Source of the DNA: Paramecium octaurelia
Taxonomy: Eukaryota > Ciliophora > Oligohymenophorea > Peniculida > Parameciidae
Assembly (NCBI GenBank): GCA_905182995.1
Contig: CAJJDP010000134.1
Coordinates: 129,133 to 193,132 of the forward strand
Length of the DNA stretch: 64,000 nt
Reading direction: 5' to 3'
Below are positions 25,389 through 37,127 of this stretch, piece by piece. Made by a program: the position numbers and the translations under genes. The notes beneath the pieces were generated by a model. The model was not told where the DNA came from. It saw only the letters and a program-made list of their open reading frames with translations, and searched no databases. Within the stretch, counting starts at the first letter, position 1. Each line of letters opens with the position of its first letter.

Positions 25389-26351
25389 ATGCAATAAAAG
25401 AGAAATAGCGTGCTGAAAAATTTGGAATAATTGTAGTATTATGTAAATAATGAGAAATTTTCGGAAGTGATTAAGTCATTTCTAAAATTTAAAGCTACGG
25501 CTTTAAAGATTCTAGATGAGATTGAATAGTCGATTGTGAATGCAACAGTGAACTGTACACCAAAGGAAATGATTGGGTTGTATGACGATTATGGTACGTT
25601 GGAGATTATCGATTGGCTATAGACTGTAACCATAAATGAGGAGAGTTAAATTTTGAAGGAAATAAACTAGGGGAAATAAGACATTTAAAAGTTAAGAAAT
25701 TCTTATTAGACAACAATAAATAAAAACTTGAATGATTTGTAGGACATACTGAAAAACACTCTAAAGTCAATAGAAAATCAAGTGGAATACCAAACTAATC
25801 TAACGATAAAAAGGCTGTTGAAAAGAGATGAAAGCATAGTGTTGGAGAACAATGGAGTTCTATTAGATGCAGGAGTAATAGCTGTTTGTGTGTTTGAACC
25901 GAAATCAAATGGATTGTCTTTGAAAGGATTGCATTAGCCAATCTTCTTTGATGGGATATATTTTGAGCAGCCAATAAATTTCAAGGATGCTCCTCACAAA
26001 ATACGGTTTAGTTTACACAAAGGGTTCAATCTGAGGGAAAGTCTGTATGAGGAAGAGTTTTCAATATTTGATCCTGAATTTGCAAAGGTAGATGAGAATA
26101 ATTATTTAATTGAGTTTAAGCAGAAGATAAGGTTAGAGAAGGGCAGCAAATATTGTTTGTGTGCATGTGCTGGTCAAGATGATTTCTTTGGAACAACCTA
26201 ATATATGGAAATCGAATAGGATAACCCTTACATTAAGTTTCAAGAGAAGTCTTATGATAATGGTGAGTTTATTGCACCAGATCATGCCTATTAGATAATT
26301 TCTGAACATAATAAGGGGATATTTTCAGCATTAATCGTAATTGAAGAATGA
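25389..26351 (+). CDS. Coiled-coil protein with beta-rich C-terminal domain, unknown function
   Basis: Predicted 320 aa in a single exon. The first 150 residues are helical with coiled-coil heptads and many Gln. The C-terminal half (VLLDAGVIAVCVFEPKSNGL, PIFFDGIYFEQPINF, GSKYCLCACAGQDDFFG) looks like a beta-sandwich. It vaguely resembles PHR-type domains, but I cannot confirm this. The layout, helical stalk plus beta-sandwich, recalls TRIM-like proteins without the RING (inference). It ends 55 nt before the PP2A-B gene on the same strand. Confidence 0.7.
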
Positions 26352-26406
26352 TAATGTGAATGAATTACATAATAATTTGATATATATTTTAATTAAAAAA
26401 AATAAA

Positions 26407-27734
26407 ATGAAGAAATAAGATTGGAAATTCATGTAAGTATTTGGTGACAAGGCCTCATCTGATAATGTGAGTGATGAAGACATTATTTCAGCAGTTCAAT
26501 TTGAAAGGACAGGGAGATTTTTAGGATTGGGAGACAGAGCAGGACGTTTAATAGTTTTTGAAGTTCCACAAACAAAGAAGAAGGATAAAGCAGAATATTA
26601 GTATAAATAATAAGCGACTATTTAGATATCTGACTGAACTTCAATCTCATACTAGAGAGTTTGATTTCTTAAAGAGTACTGATATTGAGGAAAAGATCAA
26701 TCAAGTTCAGTGGTTGAGAGGACAAGGTAAAAACATGTATGTTCTAACTACTAATGATAAAACAGTGAAGTTGTGGAAGATCAGCGAAAAGAATGTCACT
26801 AAGGTTATTAAACCAAGTGGAAAAGATTTAGCTATGCCAAAACTATAGGTTGTTGAAAGTGGACTCATCCCTAGGTAATTTTAAATATTCTATAACCTTT
26901 AGTGTGAGGAAAGTATTCCCTAATCTCCATAATTATCACATCAATTCATTGACTGCTTCAAACAACGAAGAATTTGTTTTGACTTCAGATGATTTGAAGG
27001 TTTATTTGTGGAGTGTTGAACAACCATCAAAGGCCTTTGTAGCCGTAGACTTAAAACCAGAGAATTTAGATGAATTGAGTGAAGTGATAACATCCTCTAC
27101 TTTTCATCCAACATTGGATAATTAATTTTTGTATACTACCAGCAAAGGGATCATCAAACTATGCGATATGAGGAAGTCAGGCATTTGTGATAACACTGCT
27201 ATTACTATGGCTGAACCTGAAGACCCAGCCAAGAAGAATTTCTTCACAGAAATAGTCACTTCCATATCTGATGCTTGTTTCAGTCGAAATGGAAAATACA
27301 TATTTTCAAGGGATTTTCTTACTGTCAAAGTTTGGGACATTGCCATGGCCAATAAACCAGTTGCTACTGTATAAGTCTTTGAACCACTTAAATCTAAATT
27401 ATGTGATCTGTATGAAAATGAATGCATTTTTGACAAATTTTCAATTGCATCCACTCTTGATTCTAATAGCTTTATTACTGGTAACTTTAATAGCACCTTT
27501 CATGTTGTCGATAGAATGGGTAGCATATATTAGTATTTTTTAGGTGAATGCAATTAATAATACGAACTAAATTTCAATAAGAAAACTATTGCGAGATAAA
27601 TCCCACCTAAGTACTTCGAGAATTTGGGATCGTCCTATGATTTTAATCGTAAAGTTTAGAAATTGAGTATGTGCCAAACCTAGAATCTTGTTGCTATCGC
27701 TTGCCTCAATTGTCTCTATTTCTACACAGCATGA
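26407..27734 (+). CDS. PP2A regulatory subunit B55 (WD40)
   Basis: Predicted 424 aa with introns at 26600-26624 and 26875-26902. It matches the B55/PR55 family along its length: [19 protein letters not shown] and GRLIVFE at the N-terminus, [73 protein letters not shown] and [14 protein letters not shown]55 subunits form the seven-blade propeller that directs protein phosphatase 2A to substrates in mitosis and signalling. Length is close to the 440-450 usual for the family. All blades seem present. It converges on the small inhibitor gene with 50 nt between stops. Confidence 0.93.
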
Positions 27735-27784
27735 CAATTACATATTTATCCAATTATAAATATATTATTTTATATAAATGCTAT

Positions 27785-28000
27785 TCATGCAATATGTGGA
27801 GCTCGTTTGACTACTCCATTTTCATCATGAAACACTCTCACTCTATCTGTTCTATAATCCATTGTCACCATAGAATCTTCAGGAAGTAATTACACATGTA
27901 ATTCAGCATTGTCAGCAAGTATTATTTGCTTTGCTTCTTCAGCTGTCTTTCCAACACATTCTGGCCAGGATTGCTTACCTTGAGGAAGATGAAAGTCCAT
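27785..28000 (-). CDS. Potato inhibitor I (eglin/CI-2-type) serine protease inhibitor
   Basis: 71 aa, single exon. It matches MEROPS family I13: SWPECVGKTAEEAKQIIL, then the reactive-site loop in PEDSMVTMDYRTDRVRVF and a C-terminal VVKRAPHIA ending in Ala where Gly is usual. By alignment to barley CI-2 (VTMEYR) the P1 residue is Met and P1' is Asp, which suggests inhibition of chymotrypsin/elastase/subtilisin-like enzymes. There is no signal peptide, so it is predicted to be cytosolic. One internal TAA codes Gln. Gene length equals the whole inhibitor domain. Confidence 0.9.
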
Positions 28001-28294
28001 TTAATTCTTTAATTTTATTTTTATCAGATAAATGGTTATCATTATGTGTATTTGATCAGTAAATCATTTACATATGCTATCGTTTGAGTCAAAGACTCTG
28101 CTCACTCAATCGTAAGAACTGAATGAGACTTCGTTTTTAAACATTATTTTTTTAAGATTGACATACATAGATCTATTAATTCACAATAGATTGATATGTA
28201 GATGTAGATGAAAAGAAGGCAGCTCCATATTAACTGCTTTTAATTTATTGAACATGTGGCTATGTGTGTTTATTTATTATACTATCATATACTA

Positions 28295-28566
28295 TCATTT
28301 TTTTGTTTTGTATTTTGCACCAAGAACGAGTTACAACTTTCCTCCTGTAGATCTTCCCAATTGACTTGAGCATTTACTAACACTATAAAGGGCAATCATT
28401 ACATGCAAGTGATAATGCCTCTGGCATGGGAGAATACGGTGTTATTAGCTTGGCACTATGGGCATTTGACATCCATGAAGTATGAGTTTGGAGCTTAAAT
28501 CAATCTCTTTAATTTATGCTTTCTCTTTTCGCTTTCATATTAAGGTCTCAATAAATCTTGGTCCAT
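28295..28566 (-). CDS. RPS27: Ribosomal protein eS27 (RPS27)
   Basis: 83 aa after removing a 20-nt intron at 28383-28402, one of the shortest here. Nearly the full eukaryotic family pattern is visible: KRKHKLKRLIQAPNSYFMDV, then the C4 zinc finger VKCPQCQANNTVFSHARG with its second pair in CIVSKCSSQL, and GGKLQLVLGAKYKTKK at the end. It is a component of the 40S subunit. The N-terminus MDQDLLRPQYESEK is as long as usual. It sits head-to-tail between two minus-strand genes. Confidence 0.96.
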
Positions 28567-28729
28567 TATTTAAATTTATTTTTAAATTAATTTATTTATT
28601 TCAAATACTCTTATCAAGCCACAAGAGATGCTCATAGCTACACAAAATAACTGCCACACTCAAAGAATAAAGATTTACAAATCCTTTCAATATATTTTGA
28701 CCTTAAAAATATAGAATACTCATTTGTAA

Positions 28730-30338
28730 TCAACCCAAAGATAATTCTTGTTTTTAGTTCTCCATTACCTGATTGTTCTTCTCTTTCATGGTTAAATACA
28801 ATTATAAAGAGATTATAGCATCTAAGGCAGCATAATGTGCTTAAGCCTTTCGTAATGGCCTGTATTCCCAATTGCTACAGGTGTCAAATTTACTTAATTT
28901 CTTTTTAAAATAGAACTCAGATATATAGGCTAAGGATCTAAGCTTTTAATCTCCCTCTAATACTTTGAAACACGATTGTAATTCTATAATCGACCCAATT
29001 TTTATATTCTTTAGTTTCAAGTAATTTACAGTATGCTTTAGATCATCCTTCAAACTCAAACCGACTTTCAAGATTTCCACATTCTCCAACAGTTGTCTCA
29101 CATCATTTTTAAATTCCTGAGACTCTTTGAGTTTTTAATAGTCAAACAAAAACGCATGACTTGATGTGGCAATTTACACGAAACAAACTTTGAATCCATT
29201 AAGATCCAACTTGGTCCAAGGTGTTACATGTTCACAATCATAGCCTTTCATATTAATACATATATGTGATACCAACAGCATTGCTTGAATGAATGCATTT
29301 CCATGCATCAAAATAATTCTCATCTATTTTATCAATAAATATTATTTGATTTTCAGGATAGCCAAAATCCTTGCAATTCAAATAAGCATCGGTTTCATTA
29401 TTTAAAAATTCCTCAACAGGTTTAAATTCATCTTTAGCAAACAGCGGATTAGGGATTTCCTAAAATCCACTCTACAACTCCAAACACATTTATTCTTTCT
29501 AAATTGGGTTCTTTATTAAGTTTATTAAGTTATTTCTTTTAACGATTGAAAGCGCTTCTTTTGACTAAAAAGTGTAATATGCATCTTCGCAAAAGCGCAC
29601 TAAAAACGATTGTTAATACAGGAGCATTTCCTCATTTTTATACCAAGGGTGTTCTTTGGACATGTATTTTATACAGTTTTTTTCCAGTCTCTCCACTAAC
29701 TTGGGATATTAGACTGGATCAATATGTTATTTTTTAATGAAATCTGCTGCTTTGCTGGCCTCATTTTTGTATAACATTTATTCAATTAATTTATCGAAAC
29801 AATTCTGAGGTAATTTTACACTCGTATAAAACAGATATGCATCATCAAATTTCTATTTTTAAAGCAAATCCTTAAAGTGTTAATGCAATCTAAATTATGT
29901 ATTCTAAATAGTACTAATTTTCAGTGATCAAATTTTTTAAATCAAAAAGCTCGATGAAATCAAGTAGTTCTTAAACTTATAAATCCTTCCAATTATTGGC
30001 TATTCCTGAATCTTAAAACTGCCTCAAATCCATTTACTCCTGGTTGTTTTTTAGGTATTAAAAAAACACTCTGATAAAAAGTCTTTGTACATTATTTCTG
30101 AGTAACTCCTCAAGTATTTTCTAAACGTTCTACTCAAGTTTTGCTCTATTGTTATCTTGGTCCACAACATTAGAAAATGTGGTTTGAATAAACTATTTGT
30201 GCCCAAATTGCATACATTGAATTATGGTTTTTTGGTTCCGATGTACTCCTTTAACTCAAAAAATCCATCAACTTCCACTAAAACCTTTTTTAGGATCTAA
30301 TTGAATGCGTCATCAAAGACAACTTCCTCTTACTGCAT
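28730..30338 (-). CDS. Mut-7/EXD3-like 3'-5' exonuclease
   Basis: Predicted 511 aa with introns at 30071-30090 (20 nt), 29890-29914 and 29245-29272 (ends AAG). The N-terminal 300 residues are helical repeats (KDLLQKQKFDDAYLFYTS, FIKKQHIDPVQYPKLVERL), as in mut-7. The C-terminal DEDD exonuclease domain shows VGYDCEHVTPW with the D-x-E motif, VCFVQIATSSHAFLFD, ILKVGLSLKDDLKHT, and QAHYAALDAIISLQLYL with the Tyr/Asp of motif III. In animals mut-7 acts in small-RNA pathways; EXD3 homologues are less well known. In ciliates a small-RNA role is possible but not shown. Confidence 0.82.
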
Positions 30339-30393
30339 TGATATTAATTCTTTTTTAAATAAATATTAAATTCTTTGTTTATTTTTACTATAT

Positions 30394-31353
30394 TCATTTT
30401 TATATAGAGAATGTTGTATTAATTGTAGAAAATAATAATCTACTAAGATTAGATATATTATTTTAGATTGTACCGACAATATTGTATATCAATTCAACAG
30501 TTGTAATCAAGCTCTGATAGATATTGGTTATTACAGCTATTACAATCGCTATTGCATACATATACAATTGCAGCAGTAGAACTATTCGGTAACACTTGTT
30601 TTCATATGACCATGCATATTTAACATATAGACAATTGTAAGTGTAGACTCTTAAGAACAAGTCTGAGATTAAAATGAAGGGCAATAACATAAAACTGATT
30701 ACAATGGCTAAGAATATTCCAAACATCAATTTTGAAATGGAGATACATATCTTGTTTCCTTTGCTTTCAGATTAATTAGGTTGTGAATTAGCATTTTCTT
30801 AACTTTGCGTTTGAGCTTAATGTTTAGCTTGATACTTTTGGTTTACATTCTTCTATAGCCTAATTACAAAGAGAATGATATTGAGGTTGTAATTCCATTT
30901 TTTCATCGTGTCTTATTTCCAATTGAAAGTCTTCCTTTATCTCACTTTAAATTCATAAGTATGATTTCTGAATTTGATCCTTCTTTTTTGATATTAAACA
31001 GTCTCCAAACCCAACATGCCCTTTAAGGTCTTTACAGGTTCTGCCTTGTCGAAGGGATCAGTAGTAATTATCTCAATGAGTTTGTCAGAGTCTATGATAT
31101 TCTAAATAATAAGTTGAGGAGCTTTAGTTTCTTTTTAGGTATCCGTTTTCAACTCTTTTCTCTCACTATTACAGTTAGAAGGCGAAAAAACCATTGGTTC
31201 CTAGTATTAGTTGTAATCAATTATAGTATGTTTTATGGAATTATCAATAGGTTAATTACTGTTGTCGTCGGTGATTTGGATCAACTTGGTGTTATTAGGA
31301 TCTCCATCATCTCCTTTTAGATTTGAATACTCACGATAGATGGGCTTATTCAT
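30394..31353 (-). CDS. Multi-span membrane protein, unknown function
   Basis: Predicted 319 aa, single exon. The first 200 residues are polar and probably cytosolic, with a basic patch (YQKRRIKFRNHTYEFKVRQ) and one modestly hydrophobic stretch (NLNIILFVIRLQ). The C-terminal 110 residues hold about three membrane helices: MFGIFLAIVISFMLLPFILI, the Tyr-rich YIVLLLQLYMYA-like stretch, and AIVIAVITNIYQSLITT. No signal peptide and no known motif. The stop codon is the first in-frame TGA. Confidence 0.65.
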
Positions 31354-31398
31354 TTTTAATATTTTTTGAAATAATTAGAATACAGTAAAACCAATAAC

Positions 31399-31807
31399 TC
31401 ATTATTTTTTAGGATTGCTTTATTTTCTTTAAGTTTTAGATTTGCTTCCAATTTTCCTGTGATCCTTGTTCACTTATGTGATTTAATCGTCTTTTTATTT
31501 TATAACATTTTAAAGTTCCTAAATTTTAGTGTCTTTTTCGGCAACTTTATTTTACAACTCTTAAACCCTGTAATTTAACTCCTAATTAATCACCTATAGA
31601 GTTTAAAGAGCTTTATCTTTTTGTTAACATTGCGTCTTCTCCTGCTCCAACAGATCATTTATGGCTTCGACTTCATCCTGCAATTCAGCATTTTTTGCTT
31701 CAAGTTCAGATACCCTTTGTCGCAACTATAATATTGATAAATAACACCTGGTCGTTCTCTTGGTATGAGATTTCTTAGATGTATTTGCATTACTGATGAG
31801 GATCCAT
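31399..31807 (-). CDS. Short coiled-coil protein
   Basis: 128 aa with one 22-nt intron at 31726-31747. Almost the whole protein is a heptad coiled coil (RQRVSELEAKNAELQDEVE, LNYRVQELQNKVAEKDTK). A basic Lys/Gln/Ser tail ends it. A different frame beyond about 31480 also reads as coiled coil (KLEANLKLKENKAIL) and would overlap the next gene's start, but no intron of acceptable size joins it, so I kept the shorter version. Function unknown; dimeric scaffold (inference). Confidence 0.65.
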
Positions 31808-31931
31808 ACCTGAAAAATTAAATTAAATAAAAAAATAGTCTCTGTTGAATTGAATAATTTGTTATTTTTATTGATTGTGATAAAAAGTATTTAAATGTTT
31901 ATCACGAATAAATAATGTCTTTAAAAAAAGT

Positions 31932-34503
31932 TCATAAATACAACTACATAATTCTTTAGAGATCTTGTAATTGAATGGGTTTAGTTATGTAATCCTTCAT
32001 TCCTGCATTGAGACATTCTAGTTTTTACTCAGAACTTTCATATGCAGAACATCCAATTATATTCACATCAATGCCATACATTTGAGATAATTCTAAGATC
32101 TTTTTAGTTGTCTAAATTCCATTGATAGTAGGCATCTCTAAATCCATGAATATCAATTTGTAGTTATCCTGATTCGCTTACCATTTCTTCTGACATTTTT
32201 CAATTGCCAAATACCCATTTGTCACTGAATCTATTTGATCTTAACCACTTTTCATAGTGAATATATAATTACAGTTGTGCTAGTCTCCTTTTCAACATAT
32301 CAATATTCATACAAACATCATCCACTATCATAATCTGAGTCGTCATTATTGCTTTTGTAGATCTTTTAAAGATCGAAGCTTAATTATTCACATATACTTT
32401 GTGAATGGACTCCTCCTGCTATTATTGCATAATGATGGACTCTTCACTATCCTGATTTCGCTCTTCCAAACTATTCAATGACTTAATCTCATTTATATCT
32501 TGATATTGAATCAGAAAATAAAATGTAGACCCTAATTATATTATCAATTCTACCTTTTTTAAATTAAGATTTGAATTTTAATCCATTTTATAAGTCCTGA
32601 TTCAAATTCTGTAAAATTTAATTACTAATCAACAATCCTAATCCAACACCTGATTTATTCATTTTTTTATGTTCTTCACTATTCCCCTTCCCAAATGCTT
32701 AGAATATTCTTAATTGATCTTCCTCAGTCATTCCAATCCCAGTATCAACGACTGACACTTCCAATCTCATATTAATCTGAGCCACCTTTATTGTTACTGA
32801 ACCTTCATCAGTAAATTTAAATGCATTTCCTAGTAAATTGATCATGATTTGTTTTAATCGACTAGAATCAGAATATATCATTCTCGGAGCTTTGTTTTCA
32901 TAATTGATATACAATTTGATCTGTTTCTTTTCTGCTATCACTTGAAATAAATCTACACAGGTTTCTAATAATTAATTAAAATTGAATTTGGCTTTATTGA
33001 TCTTAAATTTGCCGACTTTCATCTATGCCAAATCCAAGAGATCATCACTTAGATTCTAGAGGTATTTTGCATGATCCAAAGCAATTTTAATTTTTTTGGC
33101 CATTTTAATAGGAAGATTAGTTTTGGGAGATCTGCGTACTTCTTTTTCCATTATCATAGTGTAGGATGAATATTTCTGATCATCATCAACACCTTATTCC
33201 AACATGTCAATAATGCAATTCAATGGGGTTCTATATTCATGACTGACAAAAGATAAAGTCTTTGATTTCTGCTTACTATAGTCACGTAATTGCTATATGT
33301 AATCTCTATGAGTAATATCTCTAATGAGCATCAAAATGTAAGGAACATCAATGATTAAAGCATTATACAATTTGACTTCAATAGTTCTGCTCTTCTTTCC
33401 ATCTAAACCTTTTTAATATCCCAAAATTACTACATGTTCTTAGATCAATTCATTTTAGTTTTTCATTTAGTTTTAGAAATCCCCTCTTCTCATTTAAGAG
33501 GATATCAGCTTTAGTTCCTATTCCAGAATCTAACATTAAAAATGAGTATTACCGATTCTTCTAAAGTATCGCATTTCTTCAAGATTACTCCCTTGTATTC
33601 AACATTACTGAGGACTGAATTTTGTCTACATAACTCTAATTTTTAGGAAGTCTATAAATTATTTGTTTGAGATCTCTTTTCATTTCGAAAGGTTTTGTTT
33701 ATTAAATTGCAAGGGATTGGAGTTTATTGAAAAGTGGAAAATGAACTTATGGAATTCTTGTAGTCGATTTGTTATTTCTCCTAATCTACTTAGATGGATT
33801 ATTGTTCGAGACAAAACAAGGAGGGTAGAATCTAATCTGATTGTTGGGCCATTGATAATTTTAATAAATTTTCATTATGATACTCTAAGTCTATCTTTTT
33901 GTCTGTTATTTTAAACAACCCTATTCCTTAAGGAAATATACTCAAGATTTCCAATTTATTGTCTCTCTCATGTCTTGGACTCTCGTGATTACTAGGTCTT
34001 TCCTAAAGTTTTAAACGTGAATGATTCTAAGTGTTGCCTGCACTGTCAATCATAATCTTATCTTGCATTTCTTACTAAGTAGAACTGTCTATATTTCTTC
34101 TAATTATTTTAGATTTAGAATGATGAAATAAAAGTAACCAATGTACAATAATGGCTATGATTGATAAGTAAACTGAATTGTAATCTTCCAATAAGATTAT
34201 TGTAAATAGAATGAGATCGGATACTATTTTTTGAGTTATTTATAGTTTGTTAAGGGAAGGCAAGCAAGCATTTATTTTGCTAAAAAAGAACTCTTTCAAG
34301 CTGCATAAAGCCAATATTGTCATGCCATTGAATTGTGAGCTTGAATATAAAGCAAAAAGTAATGTCCATTGTTATAGCATTTCAAAATGAATTGAGTATT
34401 ACTTTGTTTAGGAAATTAAACCCAATATTATTCTCAATATCTAAGCAGCCACAATAGTTATGGTTATGATTAAGGATCCATCTCCAAATATACTTTAAAA
34501 CAT
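31932..34503 (-). CDS. Hybrid sensor histidine kinase with receiver domain (HK-A)
   Basis: Predicted 833 aa with introns at 33530-33552, 32532-32553 and 32248-32272. N-terminal membrane helices (SLIITITIVAAQILRIILGL and more) are followed by a linker with PAS-like features. The HisKA box is FVSHEYRTPLN. The HATPase has the N box SRLKQIMINLLGNAFKF, G1 VVDTGIGM and G2 GVGLGLLI. The C-terminal receiver has IMIVDD, phosphoacceptor IFMDLEMP, CSAY and ITKPI. All catalytic residues seem present. The start is uncertain: a family-like N-terminus (IRKSSKRFLGNDNDYTFNN) lies upstream, to 34570, in another frame. Confidence 0.9.
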
Positions 34504-35131
34504 TATTAAAAGTGTAATCATTATCATTACCCAAGAATCTTTTACTACTCTTTCGTATTGATTCATACAAAATAATAAATAATATATATTCAATTAATAT
34601 TCACTGTAGTTCTCAATCATCGTCCAAATTCACCTCAATGGAAACTCCCTCTCTTTTACTTTACCCTATTTAAACACTCTCACCTCATTCTCTTATTTTA
34701 ATCGCATAGATATCTCTCTTTCGCCTGGTCTTCCAAAATTAAAACCAGATATCGTTCTTACAGTCCCTTCAGAATTGATAAAAACTCATCGTCCTCTTGA
34801 ATTGTCAATAAGCATCAACTCTATCAAAAGTAGTCGGACCAACTTGTCTCCATAATTTATTAATAAGATGTCAAATAAATATTAATTACTAAATTAATTG
34901 AATTAAAAATTGTTTGACCCCTTAAATATTAACTATAATTATTTATCCCTTATTATAAATTCAGTATACCTAAATTTAATTGTTCATATCGATTTATTAA
35001 TATCGCATTTCTCCAATACTTCATAGAAATTTATTGTTCTTGCACTTTGAGCTTTTTAAAGAATTAAGAATTATCTAAAATTTTACAAATTATATTATTA
35101 GAATAACAAAATTTAATCGATTAAATTTGCG
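34504..35131. other. Divergent intergenic region with short unresolved frames
   Basis: Between 34504 and 34570 lies the possible N-terminus of HK-A in a shifted frame. Between about 34630 and 34860, two overlapping minus-strand frames look protein-like (one has TISGFNFGRPGEREISMRLK, another EDDEFLSILKGLQERY). I could not build a gene from either. The rest is AT-rich promoter-like DNA before the GST gene. Confidence 0.4.
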
Positions 35132-35923
35132 ATGGATAAGAGATTCAAACATACACTTGTGGCATTTAAAATATGTCCTTATTGCATGAAAGTGCTTACA
35201 ATAATGTGTCATAAAAATCTTAAATTTGAAATCAAGTTTATTGAAATGCACAATAAACCTGATTGGTTTCTTAAGTTAAGTCCATTAGAAAGAGTACCTA
35301 TTTTAATCATTGGTGAAGAAGGTAATGCTTTCTTATATTTTTTAGTTGTTTTATTTGAGTCAGCAGCAATTATAGAATACATTGATGAGATCACACCACC
35401 TAAATTAATGTCAGAGGACCCTATGCAAAAAGCATTAGACAGAGCTAAGTTTGAGTATTCAAATGAGATTATCAAAAATCTCTACCAATTCATCTTTTGT
35501 TTAGAACAAGAAGTAAGTTCTTGTTAAAAATTAATAGAAATTTATCAAGCTCAAAGAATGGCTAATAAAACATTTCAAGCAAATGGATGACTGGCTAAAA
35601 GATAAAAAATACATGAATGGAACTGAACTCTCTTTAGTCGATTTTAATTTTGTACCAGTTTTTGTAGTATTAAATATGCTGAAATCCATCTTACCGTGTG
35701 ATATGTTGAAGGATTACAAAAGAGTATGAATGAGGAATAGAAATAGTTATAAATTTATGGTGAATCTTTAACATCCATGTCATGTGCAAAAACCGGTCGA
35801 GTACCAGATTATGAATTTTTGATGATGGATGGAATTAAAAATAAAAATACTGTACTATTTAGATCTAACCCATGCTATTTCAATGGTCCCAAGCCCTCGC
35901 GTTGTTGTTTCTTTGGCAAATGA
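35132..35923 (+). CDS. Glutathione S-transferase-like protein
   Basis: Predicted 239 aa; introns 35322-35345, 35513-35537 and 35724-35746. The thioredoxin-like N-terminal domain has FKICPYCMKVLTIM (a CPYC motif, as in omega/glutaredoxin-like GSTs), LERVPIL with the cis-Pro, and ESAAIIEYIDE for glutathione binding. The helical C-terminal domain contains DDWLKDKKYMNGTELSLVDF. Omega-class enzymes use the first Cys for thiol transfer and dehydroascorbate reduction; that role is inferred here. The last 50 residues, after the third intron, end in a Cys-rich CCFFGK and look unlike usual GSTs. Confidence 0.85.
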
Positions 35924-37127
35924 TCAATATATTTTGTATTTTTTTTCTTTTTTAATTGTTGAATTTCATAGATTAATTAATTGTAAATTAGTGATTTAAT
36001 TATACATTAAATAAAATTTATTTTTTAGCAAACTTAAATGAAATTTGAATCTTCAATATACGATGAAAATACAATAAATTATCTGAATTTTATCTAAATA
36101 TCAATTAACGAAGATACCTATCATTAACTTAACGGGAGTTATTTTAAATCATTAAGAGGCATAATTCAATATATGCCTTTTAGAATTATATTTCTTTGAT
36201 ATAAATGAAATAAGTTTTAGAAAGCCATCGATTCAGGCAATACATTTGAAAAATTACAATATTGTTGGATTATGAAGCAAAGACAATGGTTCTAATGCAA
36301 AAAAATAAATAAGTGATAAGATAGAATAGAGTTATCTCCATAAATTTTAATTTAATCGATAAAATTCTGAATTATTCTGATCATAGTATAATCATTATAA
36401 ATTATAAAATATTGGATTTTGAGTTAGTCAATTATCTAATATAAATAAATCAATAAAAGCTGTATTTCTGAAATTGCACTGCATAGGCTCAAAGAATATC
36501 ACTTAATCTAAATATGTATCACAAATTTGAATAGCACTTATTTTATACAAAAATATCAGATTAATAATGGATTTAGGAACGAATACTATTTTATAATTAT
36601 TATTAGTTGAGAAATATTCTTCATAACCAAATATAAAATGGTATTAATTTTTAATAAACAAATTTCATTTTTATGTTTTGTAAACTATAATAATAAAAGT
36701 TAGAATTAGTAACTATTAATTTACATATAGCATATTAGTAAAAAATGAATATGCACAAACCCTATATTGGAAGTACTATCTAACTTGTTGTTTTAAATTG
36801 TTGTGTTGATGAAAATAGCCTTGTAATCTCAATGGTCTTAAATGGCTATAACGTTTTAAAAAGACCTATTGAACCTAACAGCTACAATTTTCTTTACACT
36901 TTAGAATAGATCATAAATAACAATTTTAATAGAAAAAATAGTATTATGAAAAAAAATAAGTTAATTGTTTCAACTAAATATAAACTTTTAATCTTAACTA
37001 TATTAGTTTTTGGAAGAAAGAAGAGCCTATTTTGAATTCTTTTATTATACTATGCTCATAACGACCTGAAATACATATTAAAAAATAAACATCTTTTAAG
37101 ATAAAAAATAATAGTTATTTTTTATAC
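35924..37127. other. Gene-poor stretch with possible decayed coding
   Basis: About 1.2 kb, extremely AT-rich. The best frame is at about 36038-36199 (MKFESSIYDENTINYLNF), 54 codons ending at TGA. Other pieces near 36400-36700 are glutamine-tolerant but interrupted by TGA with no fitting introns. It could be a decayed gene or plain intergenic DNA. Confidence 0.4.

Noticed and set aside
28638-28871. Frame beginning MGIQAITKGLSTLCCL
   Set aside because: It lies in the 3' part of the exonuclease gene in another frame.
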